From NCBI GenBank assembly GCA_035910535.1, contig JAMHXF010000005.1, positions 1 to 64,000 on the forward strand: 64,000 nt of DNA. The letters are read 5' to 3'. The position numbers were made by a program, and so were the translations under genes. Positions 15,385 through 23,971 of this stretch are shown piece by piece. The first letter of the stretch is position 1; every line of letters begins with the position of its first letter. Under the pieces are notes generated by a model that saw nothing but the letters and a program-made list of their open reading frames with translations, ran no database searches and was not told where the DNA came from. The stretch is from Archangium_A sp035910535. GTDB taxonomy: Bacteria; Myxococcota; Myxococcia; Myxococcales; Myxococcaceae.

Positions 15385-16161
15385 ATGGCGCTCCGGCCGA
15401 ACGTTGCGAAGCTGAAAGACCTGCTGCTCAAGGCGAAGGTCGTCGACGAATTCCAGATGCGCGCGGCCATGGGCCGCCTCGAGCAATGGGGCGGGCGGCT
15501 CACCGGCGTCATCGTCGACATGGGCTTCACCGACGACGAGACCATGGTGCAGGCGTTGAGCACCGCGCTGCGCCTGCCCGTCGCCCACCTCGGCATGGTG
15601 CCGCGCGACTCGGTGTTGCTGGCGAAGGTCGACGCTGCGTTCTGTGACGAGCACGGCATGTTCCCCGTGAGCCTGCAGAACCGCGTCGCCACCATCGCCG
15701 TCAGCGACCCCACGGAGCTCGACACCATCGACGCGCTGCAGTCTCGGCTCGGCGCGCGCGTGCAGCTGGTGGTGGCGCCAGAATCTGAAATTCGCGCGGC
15801 CATCGCGAAGCACTACCGGGGTGAGGTCATTCCCGCGACGCGCAAGACGAACAACCGCGCGCGCGAGGCGCACATCGAGTCGACGAAGGGTCAGGTGTTC
15901 GAGCTCGACACCAGCCCGCCTCCGAGGCCGGGCAACGGAGACGAGGGCTTCTCGGGCGCCAGCGAGGAGTGGCTCAAGAAGGCGCCGTCGGCCAACACCA
16001 TGCTCGACGACTTCCTCGACGAAGGGAGCGACACGCCGAAAGAAGACGGCCTCAACCCCGACGAGTTGAAGCGCCTCGAGGTGGTGCGCGAGAACCAGCT
16101 GAAGGCAGCGGCGATTCTGCGCACGCTGCAGTCGCTGCTGGCCGAGAAGGGCTACGTGTAG
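15385..16161 (+). CDS. MshEN-domain (GspE/PilB N-terminal-like) protein
   Basis: 258 aa from the ATG at 15385. Residues 1-150 match the N-terminal domain of type II secretion and type IV pilus ATPases (MshEN): L-K-D-L-L-L-K-A-K-V-V-D-E-F-Q-M, G-G-R-L-T-G-V-I-V-D-M-G-F, then a P-V-A-H-L-G region and A-V-S-D-P-T-E-L-D-T-I-D-A-L. No ATPase domain follows. The second half is polar, Pro/Asp/Glu-rich and probably flexible, ending in a helical stretch. MshEN domains bind cyclic di-GMP in MshE-type ATPases, so this may be a small c-di-GMP-responsive adaptor; the exact ligand-binding residues were not confirmed. It starts 22 bp after the TonB receptor and is convergent with gyrA. Confidence 0.78.
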   Translation: MALRPNVAKLKDLLLKAKVVDEFQMRAAMGRLEQWGGRLTGVIVDMGFTDDETMVQALSTALRLPVAHLGMVPRDSVLLAKVDAAFCDEHGMFPVSLQNRVATIAVSDPTELDTIDALQSRLGARVQLVVAPESEIRAAIAKHYRGEVIPATRKTNNRAREAHIESTKGQVFELDTSPPPRPGNGDEGFSGASEEWLKKAPSANTMLDDFLDEGSDTPKEDGLNPDELKRLEVVRENQLKAAAILRTLQSLLAEKGYV

Positions 16162-16183
16162 TCGCCCTCCTCGCGGCCTTTCG

Positions 16184-18883
16184 TCACTCCGTCTTGTCAG
16201 GCTCGGTGGGAGGAGCCACAGGCGCTTCAGGCGCCGGCTCTTCACCTTCGGACGTCTCGTCTTTGGGCAGGTGCGAGATGCCGACGACCTTCTCGTGCTC
16301 GTCGTCGAGCGTGATGAGGCGCACGCCCTGCGTGTTGCGGCCGATGACGGAGATTTCCTTCACGCCCATACGGATGAGCACGCCGCCGCTGGTGACGAGC
16401 ATCGCCTCGTCGTCGTCCTTCACCTGCACCGCGCCCACCACGCGACCGTTTCGCTCGGTGGTCTTGATGTCGATGATGCCCTTGCCGCCGCGGCCCTGGA
16501 CCCGGTACTCGTCTTCGACCGTGCGCTTGCCGTAGCCGTTCTCGGTCACCGTGAGCAGCGTGGTGCCCTTCTCGACGACCTCCGCCGAGACGACCTCATC
16601 GACCTCGTCGAGCGTGATGCCCTTCACGCCGAACGCGGCGCGGCCCATGGAGCGCACCTCGGTCTCGTTGAAGCGAATCGACATGCCCTGCGCGGTGCTG
16701 ATGAGCACGTCTTTCGTGCCGTCGGTGATCTTCACGCTCACCAACGCGTCGCCGTCGTCGATGCCGAGCGCCTTGAGGCCCGAGTTGCGCACGTTCGAGA
16801 ACGCCGTGAGGTCGGTGCGCTTCACCACGCCCTTGCGGGTGACGAAGAGCACGAACTTGTTCTCTTCGAATTCGCGCGTGACGAGCACCTGCGCCAGCTT
16901 CTCGCCGTCGCTGAACTGCACCAGGTTGACGATGGGCTTACCCTTGCCGGTGCGCGAGCCGATGGGAATCTCGTGGACCTTGAGCCAGTACAGCTGGCCG
17001 CGCGTCGTAATCGGCATGAGGTACGCGTGCGTGCTGGCCACGAAGATGTCCGAGACGAAATCTTCTTCCTTCGTGGTCGCGCCCGTCTTGCCGCGGCCGC
17101 CACGTCGCTGCGCGCGGTACTCGGTCAACGGCGTGCGCTTCACGTAGCCGGCGTGGCTCAACGTCACCACCATCGGCTCGTCGGCGATGAGGTCTTCGTT
17201 CGACATCTCGCCGATTTCACCGACGATTTCAGTGCGGCGCGCGTCGGCGAACCGGGTGCGCACGTCGACCAGCTCGCTCTTGATGACGCGGAGCAGCGAC
17301 GACTCGTTGGCCAGAATGTCTTCGAGCTTCGAAATTTCCCGCGCCAGCTCGAGCAGCTCCTTGAAGAGCTCTTCTTGCTGCAGCCCGGTCAAGCGCTGCA
17401 GGCGCATCTCGAGAATCGACTTCGCCTGCTCTTCGCTGAAGCCCGGGTCGTACGTGCGCGAGATGCCGTTGTACGTGGGCTCTTCGTTCTTCGCGCGGGC
17501 GGCCAGCGCGTCCATCGCTGACTTCGCCTTCGAGGTGTCGGCGCGCGCCAGGTTCTTGAAGCTCGGCACCTCGTAGAGCGCCGGCGACAAGATGTTCATC
17601 AACGCCCAGCGCGCCTCGTCGGGGTCTTTCGAAGCACGAATGGTGGCGATGATGTGGTCGAGGAAGTCTTTGCCGCTGGTCGCCACCAGCAGGCCCTCGA
17701 CGATGTGCATGCGCTCCTTCGCCTTGCGCAGCTCGAAGCGGCTGCGGCGCGTGACGACCTCGCGCCGGAAAATGATGAAGCGCTCGAGGATTTCTTTGAG
17801 CCCCAGCGTGCGCGGCTGGCCTTGATCAATCGCCAGCATCTGAATGCCGTAGCTGACCTGCAGCGCGCTGTTCTGAAACAGGTTGTTGCGGACGATGTCG
17901 ACGACGGCGTCGCGCTTGAGCTCGATGACCACGCGCACGCCCTGCAGCGAGCTCTCGTCACGAATGTCGCTGATGCCCTCGACGCGCTTCTCGCGCACCA
18001 GGTCGGCGATGGCCTTGACCAGCACCTCCTTCTTCACCTGGTACGGAATCTCGGTGATGACGATGCTCTCGCGGCCCGACTTCTTCTCGGTCTCGACCTC
18101 CGTGCGCGCGCGAATGGTGATGGAGCCGCGGCCCGTCTCGAACGCTTTTCGAATGCCGTCGCGCCCCGCGATGATGCCCGCCGTCGGGAAGTCGGGGCCC
18201 TGCACGAAGCGCATGAGCTCCTGCCACGGCGTCTTCGGATTCTCGATGAGGTGCACCGTGGCGTCGATGATTTCGCCCAGGTTGTGCGGCGGAATCTTGG
18301 TCGCCATGCCCACGGCGATGCCGTCGGAGCCGTTGACCAGCAGGTTGGGGAACCGCGCCGGGAACACCACGGGCTCGGTGAGCGACGCGTCGTAGTTCGG
18401 CTGGAAGTTGACCGTGTCTTTGTCGAGGTCGGTCAGCAGCTCGTCCGTGAGCCGCTCCATGCGCACTTCGGTGTAACGCATGGCTGCCGGTGAATCGCCG
18501 TCGAGCGAACCGAAGTTGCCCTGACCGTCGATGAGCGGCGCGCGCAGCGACCACGGCTGCGCCATGCGCACGAGCGCGTCGTAGACCGATTGATCACCAT
18601 GCGGGTGGTACTTACCGATGACGTCGCCCACCACGCGCGCCGACTTCTTGTAGGGGCGCGAGTACGTGTTCGACAGCTCCGACATCGCGAACAACACCCG
18701 GCGATGCACAGGCTTCAAACCGTCGCGAACGTCGGGCAACGCGCGCCCGACGATGACGCTCATCGAGTAGTCGAGGTAGCTCTGGCGCATCTCCTGTTCG
18801 ATGGAGATCTGCACCAGCGAGCCGATGTTCGACGGCGGAGGCGGTGAAGAAGGCGCGGGCGGGTCCTGAATTTCGTCGCTCAT
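16184..18883 (-). CDS. gyrA: DNA gyrase subunit A
   Basis: 899 aa. Gyrase introduces negative supercoils; GyrA carries the cleavage-religation tyrosine and the DNA-wrapping C-terminal domain. Seen here: G-R-A-L-P-D-V-R-D-G-L-K-P-V-H-R-R near residue 47, Y-H-P-H-G-D at 92-97, the catalytic tyrosine Tyr137 in A-A-M-R-Y-T-E-V, and the GyrA-box Q-G-R-G-G-K-G in the C-terminal pinwheel, which separates it from ParC. In the quinolone-resistance-determining region the position of E. coli Ser83 is Gln98, and Asp87 is retained as Asp102. The acidic tail is rich in Glu and Pro. The gene stands alone; gyrB is not in the window. Confidence 0.96.
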   Translation of the reverse strand: MSDEIQDPPAPSSPPPPSNIGSLVQISIEQEMRQSYLDYSMSVIVGRALPDVRDGLKPVHRRVLFAMSELSNTYSRPYKKSARVVGDVIGKYHPHGDQSVYDALVRMAQPWSLRAPLIDGQGNFGSLDGDSPAAMRYTEVRMERLTDELLTDLDKDTVNFQPNYDASLTEPVVFPARFPNLLVNGSDGIAVGMATKIPPHNLGEIIDATVHLIENPKTPWQELMRFVQGPDFPTAGIIAGRDGIRKAFETGRGSITIRARTEVETEKKSGRESIVITEIPYQVKKEVLVKAIADLVREKRVEGISDIRDESSLQGVRVVIELKRDAVVDIVRNNLFQNSALQVSYGIQMLAIDQGQPRTLGLKEILERFIIFRREVVTRRSRFELRKAKERMHIVEGLLVATSGKDFLDHIIATIRASKDPDEARWALMNILSPALYEVPSFKNLARADTSKAKSAMDALAARAKNEEPTYNGISRTYDPGFSEEQAKSILEMRLQRLTGLQQEELFKELLELAREISKLEDILANESSLLRVIKSELVDVRTRFADARRTEIVGEIGEMSNEDLIADEPMVVTLSHAGYVKRTPLTEYRAQRRGGRGKTGATTKEEDFVSDIFVASTHAYLMPITTRGQLYWLKVHEIPIGSRTGKGKPIVNLVQFSDGEKLAQVLVTREFEENKFVLFVTRKGVVKRTDLTAFSNVRNSGLKALGIDDGDALVSVKITDGTKDVLISTAQGMSIRFNETEVRSMGRAAFGVKGITLDEVDEVVSAEVVEKGTTLLTVTENGYGKRTVEDEYRVQGRGGKGIIDIKTTERNGRVVGAVQVKDDDEAMLVTSGGVLIRMGVKEISVIGRNTQGVRLITLDDEHEKVVGISHLPKDETSEGEEPAPEAPVAPPTEPDKTE

Positions 18884-18985
18884 TTTCGACGACGGGAACT
18901 ACCCGTAAACACCCCTTTTCACAACGAAGGAAACAGGCCTGTAGAACCCGATTTTCCCCGTGTTTTCAGTGAATTGCGCGGCGGC

Positions 18986-19552
18986 TCAGCCGAAGGCCAG
19001 CGCCAGCTTGTCGAGCACCGTCTGCTCGGCCTGCGACACGCGGAAGGCGAGGCCCAGAAAGCCGCCCGAGACCTCGGCGACGACGCGCGCGCGGCCCAGC
19101 ACGGTGGCCTTGAGCAGCGCCTTGTCGTCGGCCGACAGCTTCACCACGAGCGCCTTCACGTACTCGGCCCAGAGCTCGTGCCACGAGGCCTCGGGCTTCT
19201 CGGCGAGCCAGTCCGTCAGGTAGTGGTAGGCCGACGTGCCCGGCTCCAGCCCGATGGTCTTCGCGAGATCCGCGATGACCTTCTTCTCGGCCTCGTCGAT
19301 GGTGCCGTCAGCCCAGGCCACCTCGATGATGGGGTAGAGCGACATCACCAGCGTCGCCGCGCCGCCGACGTTCAACCCCGCGAGCGAGCCGAGCAATTGC
19401 TCGTTGGTGATGCCGGTGAGCTGCTTGAGCTCGGCCTTCGTGGCCTGCTGCTGCTGCTGTTCTTTCAGCTTCGCGACGAGCTCTTTGTCGTGCTTGAGGA
19501 AGAACTGGTCTTCGAGGGCTTTGCGGCGGTCGTCGAACGAGTCGTGAGACAT
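18986..19552 (-). CDS. TerB-like domain protein
   Basis: 188 aa. After an N-terminal charged helix with a Gln run (Q-Q-Q-Q-Q near residue 32), residues 70-180 resemble the all-helical TerB/DjlA-like fold: L-Y-P-I-I-E-V-A-W-A-D-G-T-I-D-E-A-E-K followed by I-A-D-L-A-K-T-I-G-L. Members bind metal at acidic positions of the A-D-G-x-I-D-x-x-E motif and are linked to tellurite or envelope-stress responses, but the role of this stand-alone copy is unknown. It lies upstream of gyrA on the same strand with about 100 bp between; no clear operon. Confidence 0.7.
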   Translation of the reverse strand: MSHDSFDDRRKALEDQFFLKHDKELVAKLKEQQQQQATKAELKQLTGITNEQLLGSLAGLNVGGAATLVMSLYPIIEVAWADGTIDEAEKKVIADLAKTIGLEPGTSAYHYLTDWLAEKPEASWHELWAEYVKALVVKLSADDKALLKATVLGRARVVAEVSGGFLGLAFRVSQAEQTVLDKLALAFG

Positions 19553-19592
19553 GGCTCGCGTGTTTGCCAGCCGCCGCCAGCCAGTTCAACTG

Positions 19593-19985
19593 TTAGCGCC
19601 GTGAGCCGCGCGCCTTCACGTCGAGCGTCGATTGCGCGAGCCAGAAGCGCAGGTCCTCCGTCAACGCGCCCTTCTCGACGGCCGTGGCAGGCGTGGTGCC
19701 CAACCCGACGATGAACTTGGGTCGCTCTTCGCGCTCGCGCAGCACGCGCACCAGGGCACGCTGCGTCGCTGGCGGCAAACTCGCCACGTCGGGCACGTAC
19801 ACCACCGCTCTTCCGCTCGAGAACGTGCGCTCCACGGCGCCCGCGTCTTTCGCCTCGACGAAGCTCGAGCCGTCGAGCTCCGCCGGCACCGACATCGCGA
19901 AGGAGCGGCGGTCGGCCTCGCTGCCACCGAACAACAACATCGAGACCCGATTCTTGCGGAACGCGTCGAGAGCGGAGGTCGTCAT
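19593..19985 (-). CDS. Degenerate sigma-54-activator AAA-like protein
   Basis: 130 aa. The segment G-R-A-V-V-Y-V-P-D-V-A-S-L-P-P-A-T-Q, then R-A-L-V-R-V-L-R-E-R, follows the Walker-B-to-sensor-I part of NtrC-type AAA+ domains (where the usual text is D-x-x-x-L-x-x-x-x-Q-x-x-L-x-x-x-L), and L-R-F-W-L-A-Q-S-T-L-D-V-K corresponds to the L-R-x-R-L region. The Walker A lysine motif and the G-A-F-T-G-A sigma-54 contact loop are absent, so it cannot be a standard activator. It may be a decayed or repurposed AAA fragment. 41 bp separate it from the TerB-like gene on the same strand. Confidence 0.6.
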   Translation of the reverse strand: MTTSALDAFRKNRVSMLLFGGSEADRRSFAMSVPAELDGSSFVEAKDAGAVERTFSSGRAVVYVPDVASLPPATQRALVRVLREREERPKFIVGLGTTPATAVEKGALTEDLRFWLAQSTLDVKARGSRR

Positions 19986-20063
19986 GGCGCGCCCAGCGTA
20001 GCCGACCCGCCATGACCTGCGAGGTCATCGACGCGCGCGGTCGCCAGCCGCACCCTCCCCACC

Positions 20064-20423
20064 ATGCGTTCCCTGCTGCTGCTGGTCGGCGTCATTCACC
20101 TGCTGCCTGCCGTCGGGGTGTTCGGCGGCGAGCGCCTGCGCGCGCTGTACGAGCTCGGCAGTCTGGCGCCCAACCTCGAGCTGCTGCTGCGCCACCGCGC
20201 CGTGCTCTTCGCGTTGCTCGGCGCGTACTGCGCGTGGGCGGCCTTCACGCCAACGCACCAACTGACGGCGTTGGTGGCCGGGCTCGTCAGCACCGCGTCG
20301 TTTCTGGCGCTGGCTGCGCGCGTGCCGCAGTTGACCGACGCGCTCGTGCGCGTGGTCTGGGTCGACCGCGCGGCGGTGGTGGTGTCGCTCGTCGGGCTGC
20401 TGCTCAACGCGCGCGCGAAGTAG
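20064..20423 (+). CDS. Small four-helix membrane protein
   Basis: 119 aa with about four hydrophobic helices (residues 2-20, 42-60, 67-88 and 98-115). L-L-L-R-H-R-A-V-L-F-A-L-L-G near residue 40 is a motif shared by a family of small bacterial membrane proteins, some mis-annotated as phosphopantetheine adenylyltransferase; there is no nucleotidyltransferase H-x-x-H signature here. The function is unknown. The last 20 bp overlap the 3' end of the convergent cyclase gene. Confidence 0.65.
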   Translation: MRSLLLLVGVIHLLPAVGVFGGERLRALYELGSLAPNLELLLRHRAVLFALLGAYCAWAAFTPTHQLTALVAGLVSTASFLALAARVPQLTDALVRVVWVDRAAVVVSLVGLLLNARAK

Positions 20424-21888
20424 CGAGCGCCTCGTCGAGCTCCGGCGTCACGCGGAAGAGCGGCACCGGCTGCGCTTTGCCCTTCACGCGCACCGGCGCG
20501 AGCGCCTCCATGGGGCCCACGTGCTCGAGCGCGCGCGCGGTGCCTTCACCCACCAGAATTTCCCACGGCGCCGCGAGCGCGCACAGGCGGCTGGCGACGT
20601 TCACCGTGTCGCCGATGCACGTGTATTCGGTGCGGCGCTGCGAGCCGAGGCTGCCCGCGAGCACCATGCCGGTGTTGATGCCGATGCCCAATTCGAAGGG
20701 CGCTTCGTCTTCTCTCTGCTGGTTGAGCACCTGCACTTCATTCAGCATGCGCAGCGCCGCGCTCACCGCGCTCGTCGCGTCGTCTGCGTGACGCACCGGC
20801 GCGCCCCACACCGCCATCAGCCCGTCGCCGAGGAACTTGTCCAACGTGCCGCCCCACTCGAGCACCGTGTCGGCGAGCCGCCCCAACACGTCGTTGAGCT
20901 GCCGCATGACTTCTTCCGGCGCGCGCGATTCAGCGAACGACGTGAAGTTGCGGATGTCTGCGAAGAGCACGGTGACTTCACGCTTCTCACCGGTGAGCAC
21001 CACGTCACCCACGCGCAGAATCTCTTCGACGACGGCGTCTGACGTGTAGCGGGCGAAGAGCCGGCGCATGCGGTCGGTTTCACGCGTGCGGCGCAGCACG
21101 GTCTCGACGCGCACCGCGAGTTCCTCCATCGACGCGCCCTTGCTGACGTAGTCGTCGGCGCCTTCGCGCAGCCCGTTGAGCCGCGTCGACTCGGCGTCGT
21201 TGGCCGTGAGAATGATGACCGGCACCGTGGCGCGCGGCCCGTGCTTGAGCCGACGACAGACCTCGCTGCCATTCATGCCCGGCATCTCGAGGTCGGTCAG
21301 CACGAGGTCCGGCTTGAGCACGTCCATCTGCTCGAGCGCGAGGAACGGGTCGCAGAAGCACGTGACCTCGTAGCCCTGAGAGACGAGCCCTTCTTCGACC
21401 AACGCGCACGCCAGCTCGCTGTCGTCGATGACCACCAGCTTCACGCCGCGCAGCTGCAACTGCGGCTCTGCCGGCGCGCGCACCGGGTCTGACGATGTCC
21501 CGGGCGCCATGCGCTGCTGCAGCCCGAGCGCCTCGTAGAGCTGGCGGTGGTCGATGGCGCCGGCGTCGACGAGCAGCTCGCCAATGCGCTTGCCGGAGCG
21601 TTGCTGTTCAGCGAGCGCGGCCTCGACCTGCTCCGGCGAAACCGAGCGCAACCCGAGGAGGATCTCTCCCAGCGGAGGCTTGTCCAACACCACCGCGTCG
21701 CCCTGCTGCACCGCGAGTGAGAGCGCGCGCTGCAACTGCGCGCGCGTGAGAAAGCCCAGCGACAGCAACGACTCACCGACGCGGCTGCCGGTCAGCGGCT
21801 GCAGCGCGAGTGCCTGTTGCACCTGGCCTTCAGTCACGAGGCCCAGAGAGATGAGGAAGTCGCCGAAGCGGCGAACGGAGTCGGTCAA
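20404..21888 (-). CDS. MshEN-MshEN-receiver-adenylate cyclase fusion
   Basis: 494 aa from a TTG at 21888. Residues ~5-125 hold two MshEN-like repeats (S-R-V-G-E-S-L-L at 35-42; K-R-I-G-E-L-L-V at 100-107 followed by L-Y-E-A-L-G-L-Q-Q). Residues ~147-265 are a response-regulator receiver with the phosphoacceptor Asp199 (V-L-T-D-L-E-M-P) and Lys250. Residues ~300-480 are a class III nucleotide cyclase with metal-binding Asp311 (F-A-D-I-R-N-F-T) and Asp355 (F-L-G-D-G), adenine-specifying Lys351 and Asp427, and Arg434. All catalytic positions are intact, so it should make cAMP. The architecture suggests cAMP synthesis gated by phosphorylation and possibly cyclic di-GMP. Confidence 0.9.
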   Translation of the reverse strand: MTDSVRRFGDFLISLGLVTEGQVQQALALQPLTGSRVGESLLSLGFLTRAQLQRALSLAVQQGDAVVLDKPPLGEILLGLRSVSPEQVEAALAEQQRSGKRIGELLVDAGAIDHRQLYEALGLQQRMAPGTSSDPVRAPAEPQLQLRGVKLVVIDDSELACALVEEGLVSQGYEVTCFCDPFLALEQMDVLKPDLVLTDLEMPGMNGSEVCRRLKHGPRATVPVIILTANDAESTRLNGLREGADDYVSKGASMEELAVRVETVLRRTRETDRMRRLFARYTSDAVVEEILRVGDVVLTGEKREVTVLFADIRNFTSFAESRAPEEVMRQLNDVLGRLADTVLEWGGTLDKFLGDGLMAVWGAPVRHADDATSAVSAALRMLNEVQVLNQQREDEAPFELGIGINTGMVLAGSLGSQRRTEYTCIGDTVNVASRLCALAAPWEILVGEGTARALEHVGPMEALAPVRVKGKAQPVPLFRVTPELDEALATSRAR

Positions 21889-21946
21889 GGAAGAGGCGGG
21901 AGTGTACCCGGTTGCTCAGGCGCTTCACGTTTCCGACACTGACTGC

Positions 21947-22507
21947 ATGCGACTGCCGGGGCTGCTGAAAGAAATACGAGCGTGCCGGGTGTGCGAGGCG
22001 CATCTGCCGCTCGGGCCGAGGCCGGTGCTGCGGGCGCACGCGTCGGCGAAGCTGCTCATCGTCGGGCAGGCGCCGGGCGCGCGCGTTCACGAGAGCGGCG
22101 TGCCGTGGAGCGACGCGAGCGGCCGGAGATTGCGCGCGTGGCTGGGTTTGGACGAAGCGCAGTTCTACGACGAGCGCCGCGTGGCCATCGTGCCGATGGG
22201 CTTCTGCTACCCGGGAAAGAAGGGCTCTGGTGACGCGCCGCCGCGGCCTGAGTGCAGCGCGACGTGGCACCCGAAGCTGCTGCCGCTGCTGAAGAACGTC
22301 GAGCTGACGCTGCTCATCGGCCGCTACGCGCAGGCGTACTTCCTGGGGAGCGACGACGTGACCAACAACGTGCGCGCGTGGCGCGAGCTGCTCCCCTCGA
22401 GGCTGGCGCTACCGCACCCGAGCCCGCGCAACATCGCGTGGTTCAAGGCCAACCCGTGGTTCGAGACAGACGTCGTGCCGCGACTGCGTGCGCTCGTCAC
22501 TCGCTGA
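21947..22507 (+). CDS. Uracil-DNA glycosylase family protein
   Basis: 186 aa from the ATG at 21947; the frame is open upstream through the cyclase gene but that part is antisense shadow. UDG-superfamily hallmarks: motif A, G-Q-A-P-G-A-R-V-H-E-S-G near residue 45 with W-S-D-A-S-G-R-R-L following, and motif B, H-P-S-P-R-N near residue 160. N-terminal cysteines (C-R-V-C) resemble part of the iron-sulfur ligand set of family 4/5 enzymes, but the full four-Cys pattern is not seen. The protein matches a widespread DUF-like UDG subfamily whose uracil excision is not generally demonstrated. It is divergent from the cyclase gene with 58 bp between the starts. Confidence 0.82.
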   Translation: MRLPGLLKEIRACRVCEAHLPLGPRPVLRAHASAKLLIVGQAPGARVHESGVPWSDASGRRLRAWLGLDEAQFYDERRVAIVPMGFCYPGKKGSGDAPPRPECSATWHPKLLPLLKNVELTLLIGRYAQAYFLGSDDVTNNVRAWRELLPSRLALPHPSPRNIAWFKANPWFETDVVPRLRALVTR

Positions 22508-22786
22508 CTTCAACACAGACACGACCGGGCTCGCGATACGCGTCGATGACAGACTGTATGTCTTCTACCGGGACGACCTGGTCTTCGAATGTATAGACCC
22601 CGTTCACGGCTTCGAACATGCCACCGCCAGGAGAACGTCGGTGCCGCCACTGCCGACCAGCTGCGCTTCGGCAACAAACGTCGCGTCGGTGACCGTGAGC
22701 GGCGGGCCTCCGCTCCATGGGACCGTGCGCGCGGCCGCGCTCCAGCTCGAGCACACCAAACACAACACAAACACCGTCATCCTCAT
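22497..22786 (-). pseudogene. Small secreted protein, apparently frameshifted
   Basis: A signal-peptide-bearing frame starts at ATG 22786 (or 22780), with M-T-V-F-V-L-C-L-V-C-S-S-W-S-A-A-A, and stops at 22604. The neighbouring frame continues with M-F-E-A-V-N-G-V-Y-T-F-E-D and ends at 22497. Adding one base in the GGCGGTGGC stretch near 22620-22628 would join them into a single ~96-aa exported protein running L-L-A-G-G-M-F-E-A-V. The join is natural in composition. Either the gene has a one-base deletion or the sequence has an error there. No family recognised. Confidence 0.45.
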
Positions 22787-22803
22787 GACACACACGCCAC
22801 TAC

Positions 22804-23916
22804 TCAGTGACCACCCACGCGCCACACGGCCATGACAATCTCTATGAGAATCAACAACACCACCATCGTCTCCAACGTCAGCGCGCGTCCGGTGTCGACT
22901 TCACCTTTGAGCAACCCATAAATCTGCTGCAGCAAGCGGTGCTTACGCGTCACCTGCTCCGTCCACTTGGCGATGCGCAGCTGCTTGAGCGCCGACTCGT
23001 AGACGCGCGCCAGGTACACGTCGCCGACGATCTTCGTCGCGTTCTCGACGCGCTCGATGAACTCCGAGAGCTCGATGAGCGTGCGCAGCTGCTCACGAAT
23101 GGCCGCCTTGTACGGCGACGACAACAACGAGCCACCTCCGCCCTGCTTGCCGACCACGCCGTACATGCGCTCCAGCTCTGCATCGAGCACGTTGTCGTAG
23201 TACCGGAGCTCCAGCAGCTGCGCGTTGGCGATCTCCATCAGGTCGACGATGTCTTCGCTGCCCGACGGCTCGTACACGAGCGCGGCGTTCCACTCGATGA
23301 CCACCAGGTCGTGCGGCGTGTAGCTGAAGTGGTGCTCCAGCACTTCGGCCTCCTCGAGCTTCGAGAGCGCCTTCTCGCGCTGCTCACCCAACAACAACCG
23401 CGCCAACCCCGGCTCCGCCAGCACCTGCTCGGCCGTCGGGTGGCCCTCGAACTCCCGCGCGAACAGCACGGTGTAGTTCTCGTTCTGCTCCCACAGGTGC
23501 GCCGCCTCCATCGCGGGGCCGAGCGTCTTGCGCAGCTTGTTCACTTCCTCCAACGCGAGCGCGTCGAGCGCCTTGCTGTCGTAGAGCTCGTCGGCGAGTG
23601 GAATCAGCTCGTCGACCGTCGCGCCGCGCACCATCGGCACGCGCACCGAAATCGAAATCGCGCCGTGGTGAAACAACGCGGCGTCGAGCTTCACCTCCCG
23701 CGCTGCGCCCGCAATCGTGAACGAGCGCGCACCCAGAAAAACGAGCAACGGCGGGTCAGAGAGTTGGATGTATTCACTGCCCTCACGCCGCAATGACAGC
23801 CGCCGAATGTCGACGCCGCCTGCGGTGATTCGCTCGCGACACTTCTCGAGGTCGATGGTGTCGGCCACGTCGAAGATGCGCGTGCAACGAATGTCACCAT
23901 CGAGCAACCGGAGCAT
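22804..23916 (-). CDS. RMD1/YagE-like (DUF155) protein with C-terminal membrane anchor
   Basis: 370 aa. The N-terminal part is soluble alpha/beta (L-S-D-P-P-L-L-V-F near 55). The C-terminal part has long helices with R-Y-Y-D-N-V-L-D-A-E-L-E-R-M-Y near residue 230, E-F-I-E-R-V-E-N, then V-Y-L-A-R-V-Y-E-S-A-L, and a terminal hydrophobic helix (L-E-T-M-V-V-L-L-I-L-I-E-I-V-M-A-V-W) after about ten residues of basic linker. This domain order and the 'L-E-x-x-V-x-L-L-I-x-I-E' anchor fit the RMD1/SIF3 (DUF155) family. Bacterial members have no established function. The gene is divergent from the acyl-CoA ligase downstream. Confidence 0.6.
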   Translation of the reverse strand: MLRLLDGDIRCTRIFDVADTIDLEKCRERITAGGVDIRRLSLRREGSEYIQLSDPPLLVFLGARSFTIAGAAREVKLDAALFHHGAISISVRVPMVRGATVDELIPLADELYDSKALDALALEEVNKLRKTLGPAMEAAHLWEQNENYTVLFAREFEGHPTAEQVLAEPGLARLLLGEQREKALSKLEEAEVLEHHFSYTPHDLVVIEWNAALVYEPSGSEDIVDLMEIANAQLLELRYYDNVLDAELERMYGVVGKQGGGGSLLSSPYKAAIREQLRTLIELSEFIERVENATKIVGDVYLARVYESALKQLRIAKWTEQVTRKHRLLQQIYGLLKGEVDTGRALTLETMVVLLILIEIVMAVWRVGGH

Positions 23917-23971
23917 GGGCTGCGTATAGCGCTCACCTCGCGATGCTAAAACCGGTCGCAGGGGTGACCGC

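Noticed and set aside
15106..16245. 379-codon minus-strand frame across the TonB receptor end and MshEN gene
   Set aside because: Crosses two convincing plus-strand genes and has shadow composition.
16271..17521. 416-codon plus-strand frame opposite gyrA
   Set aside because: GyrA is full length on the minus strand; the frame is a GC-rich shadow.
18933..18942. ACAGGCCTGT palindrome upstream of gyrA
   Set aside because: Only 10 bp, with no matching family operator and no positional support.
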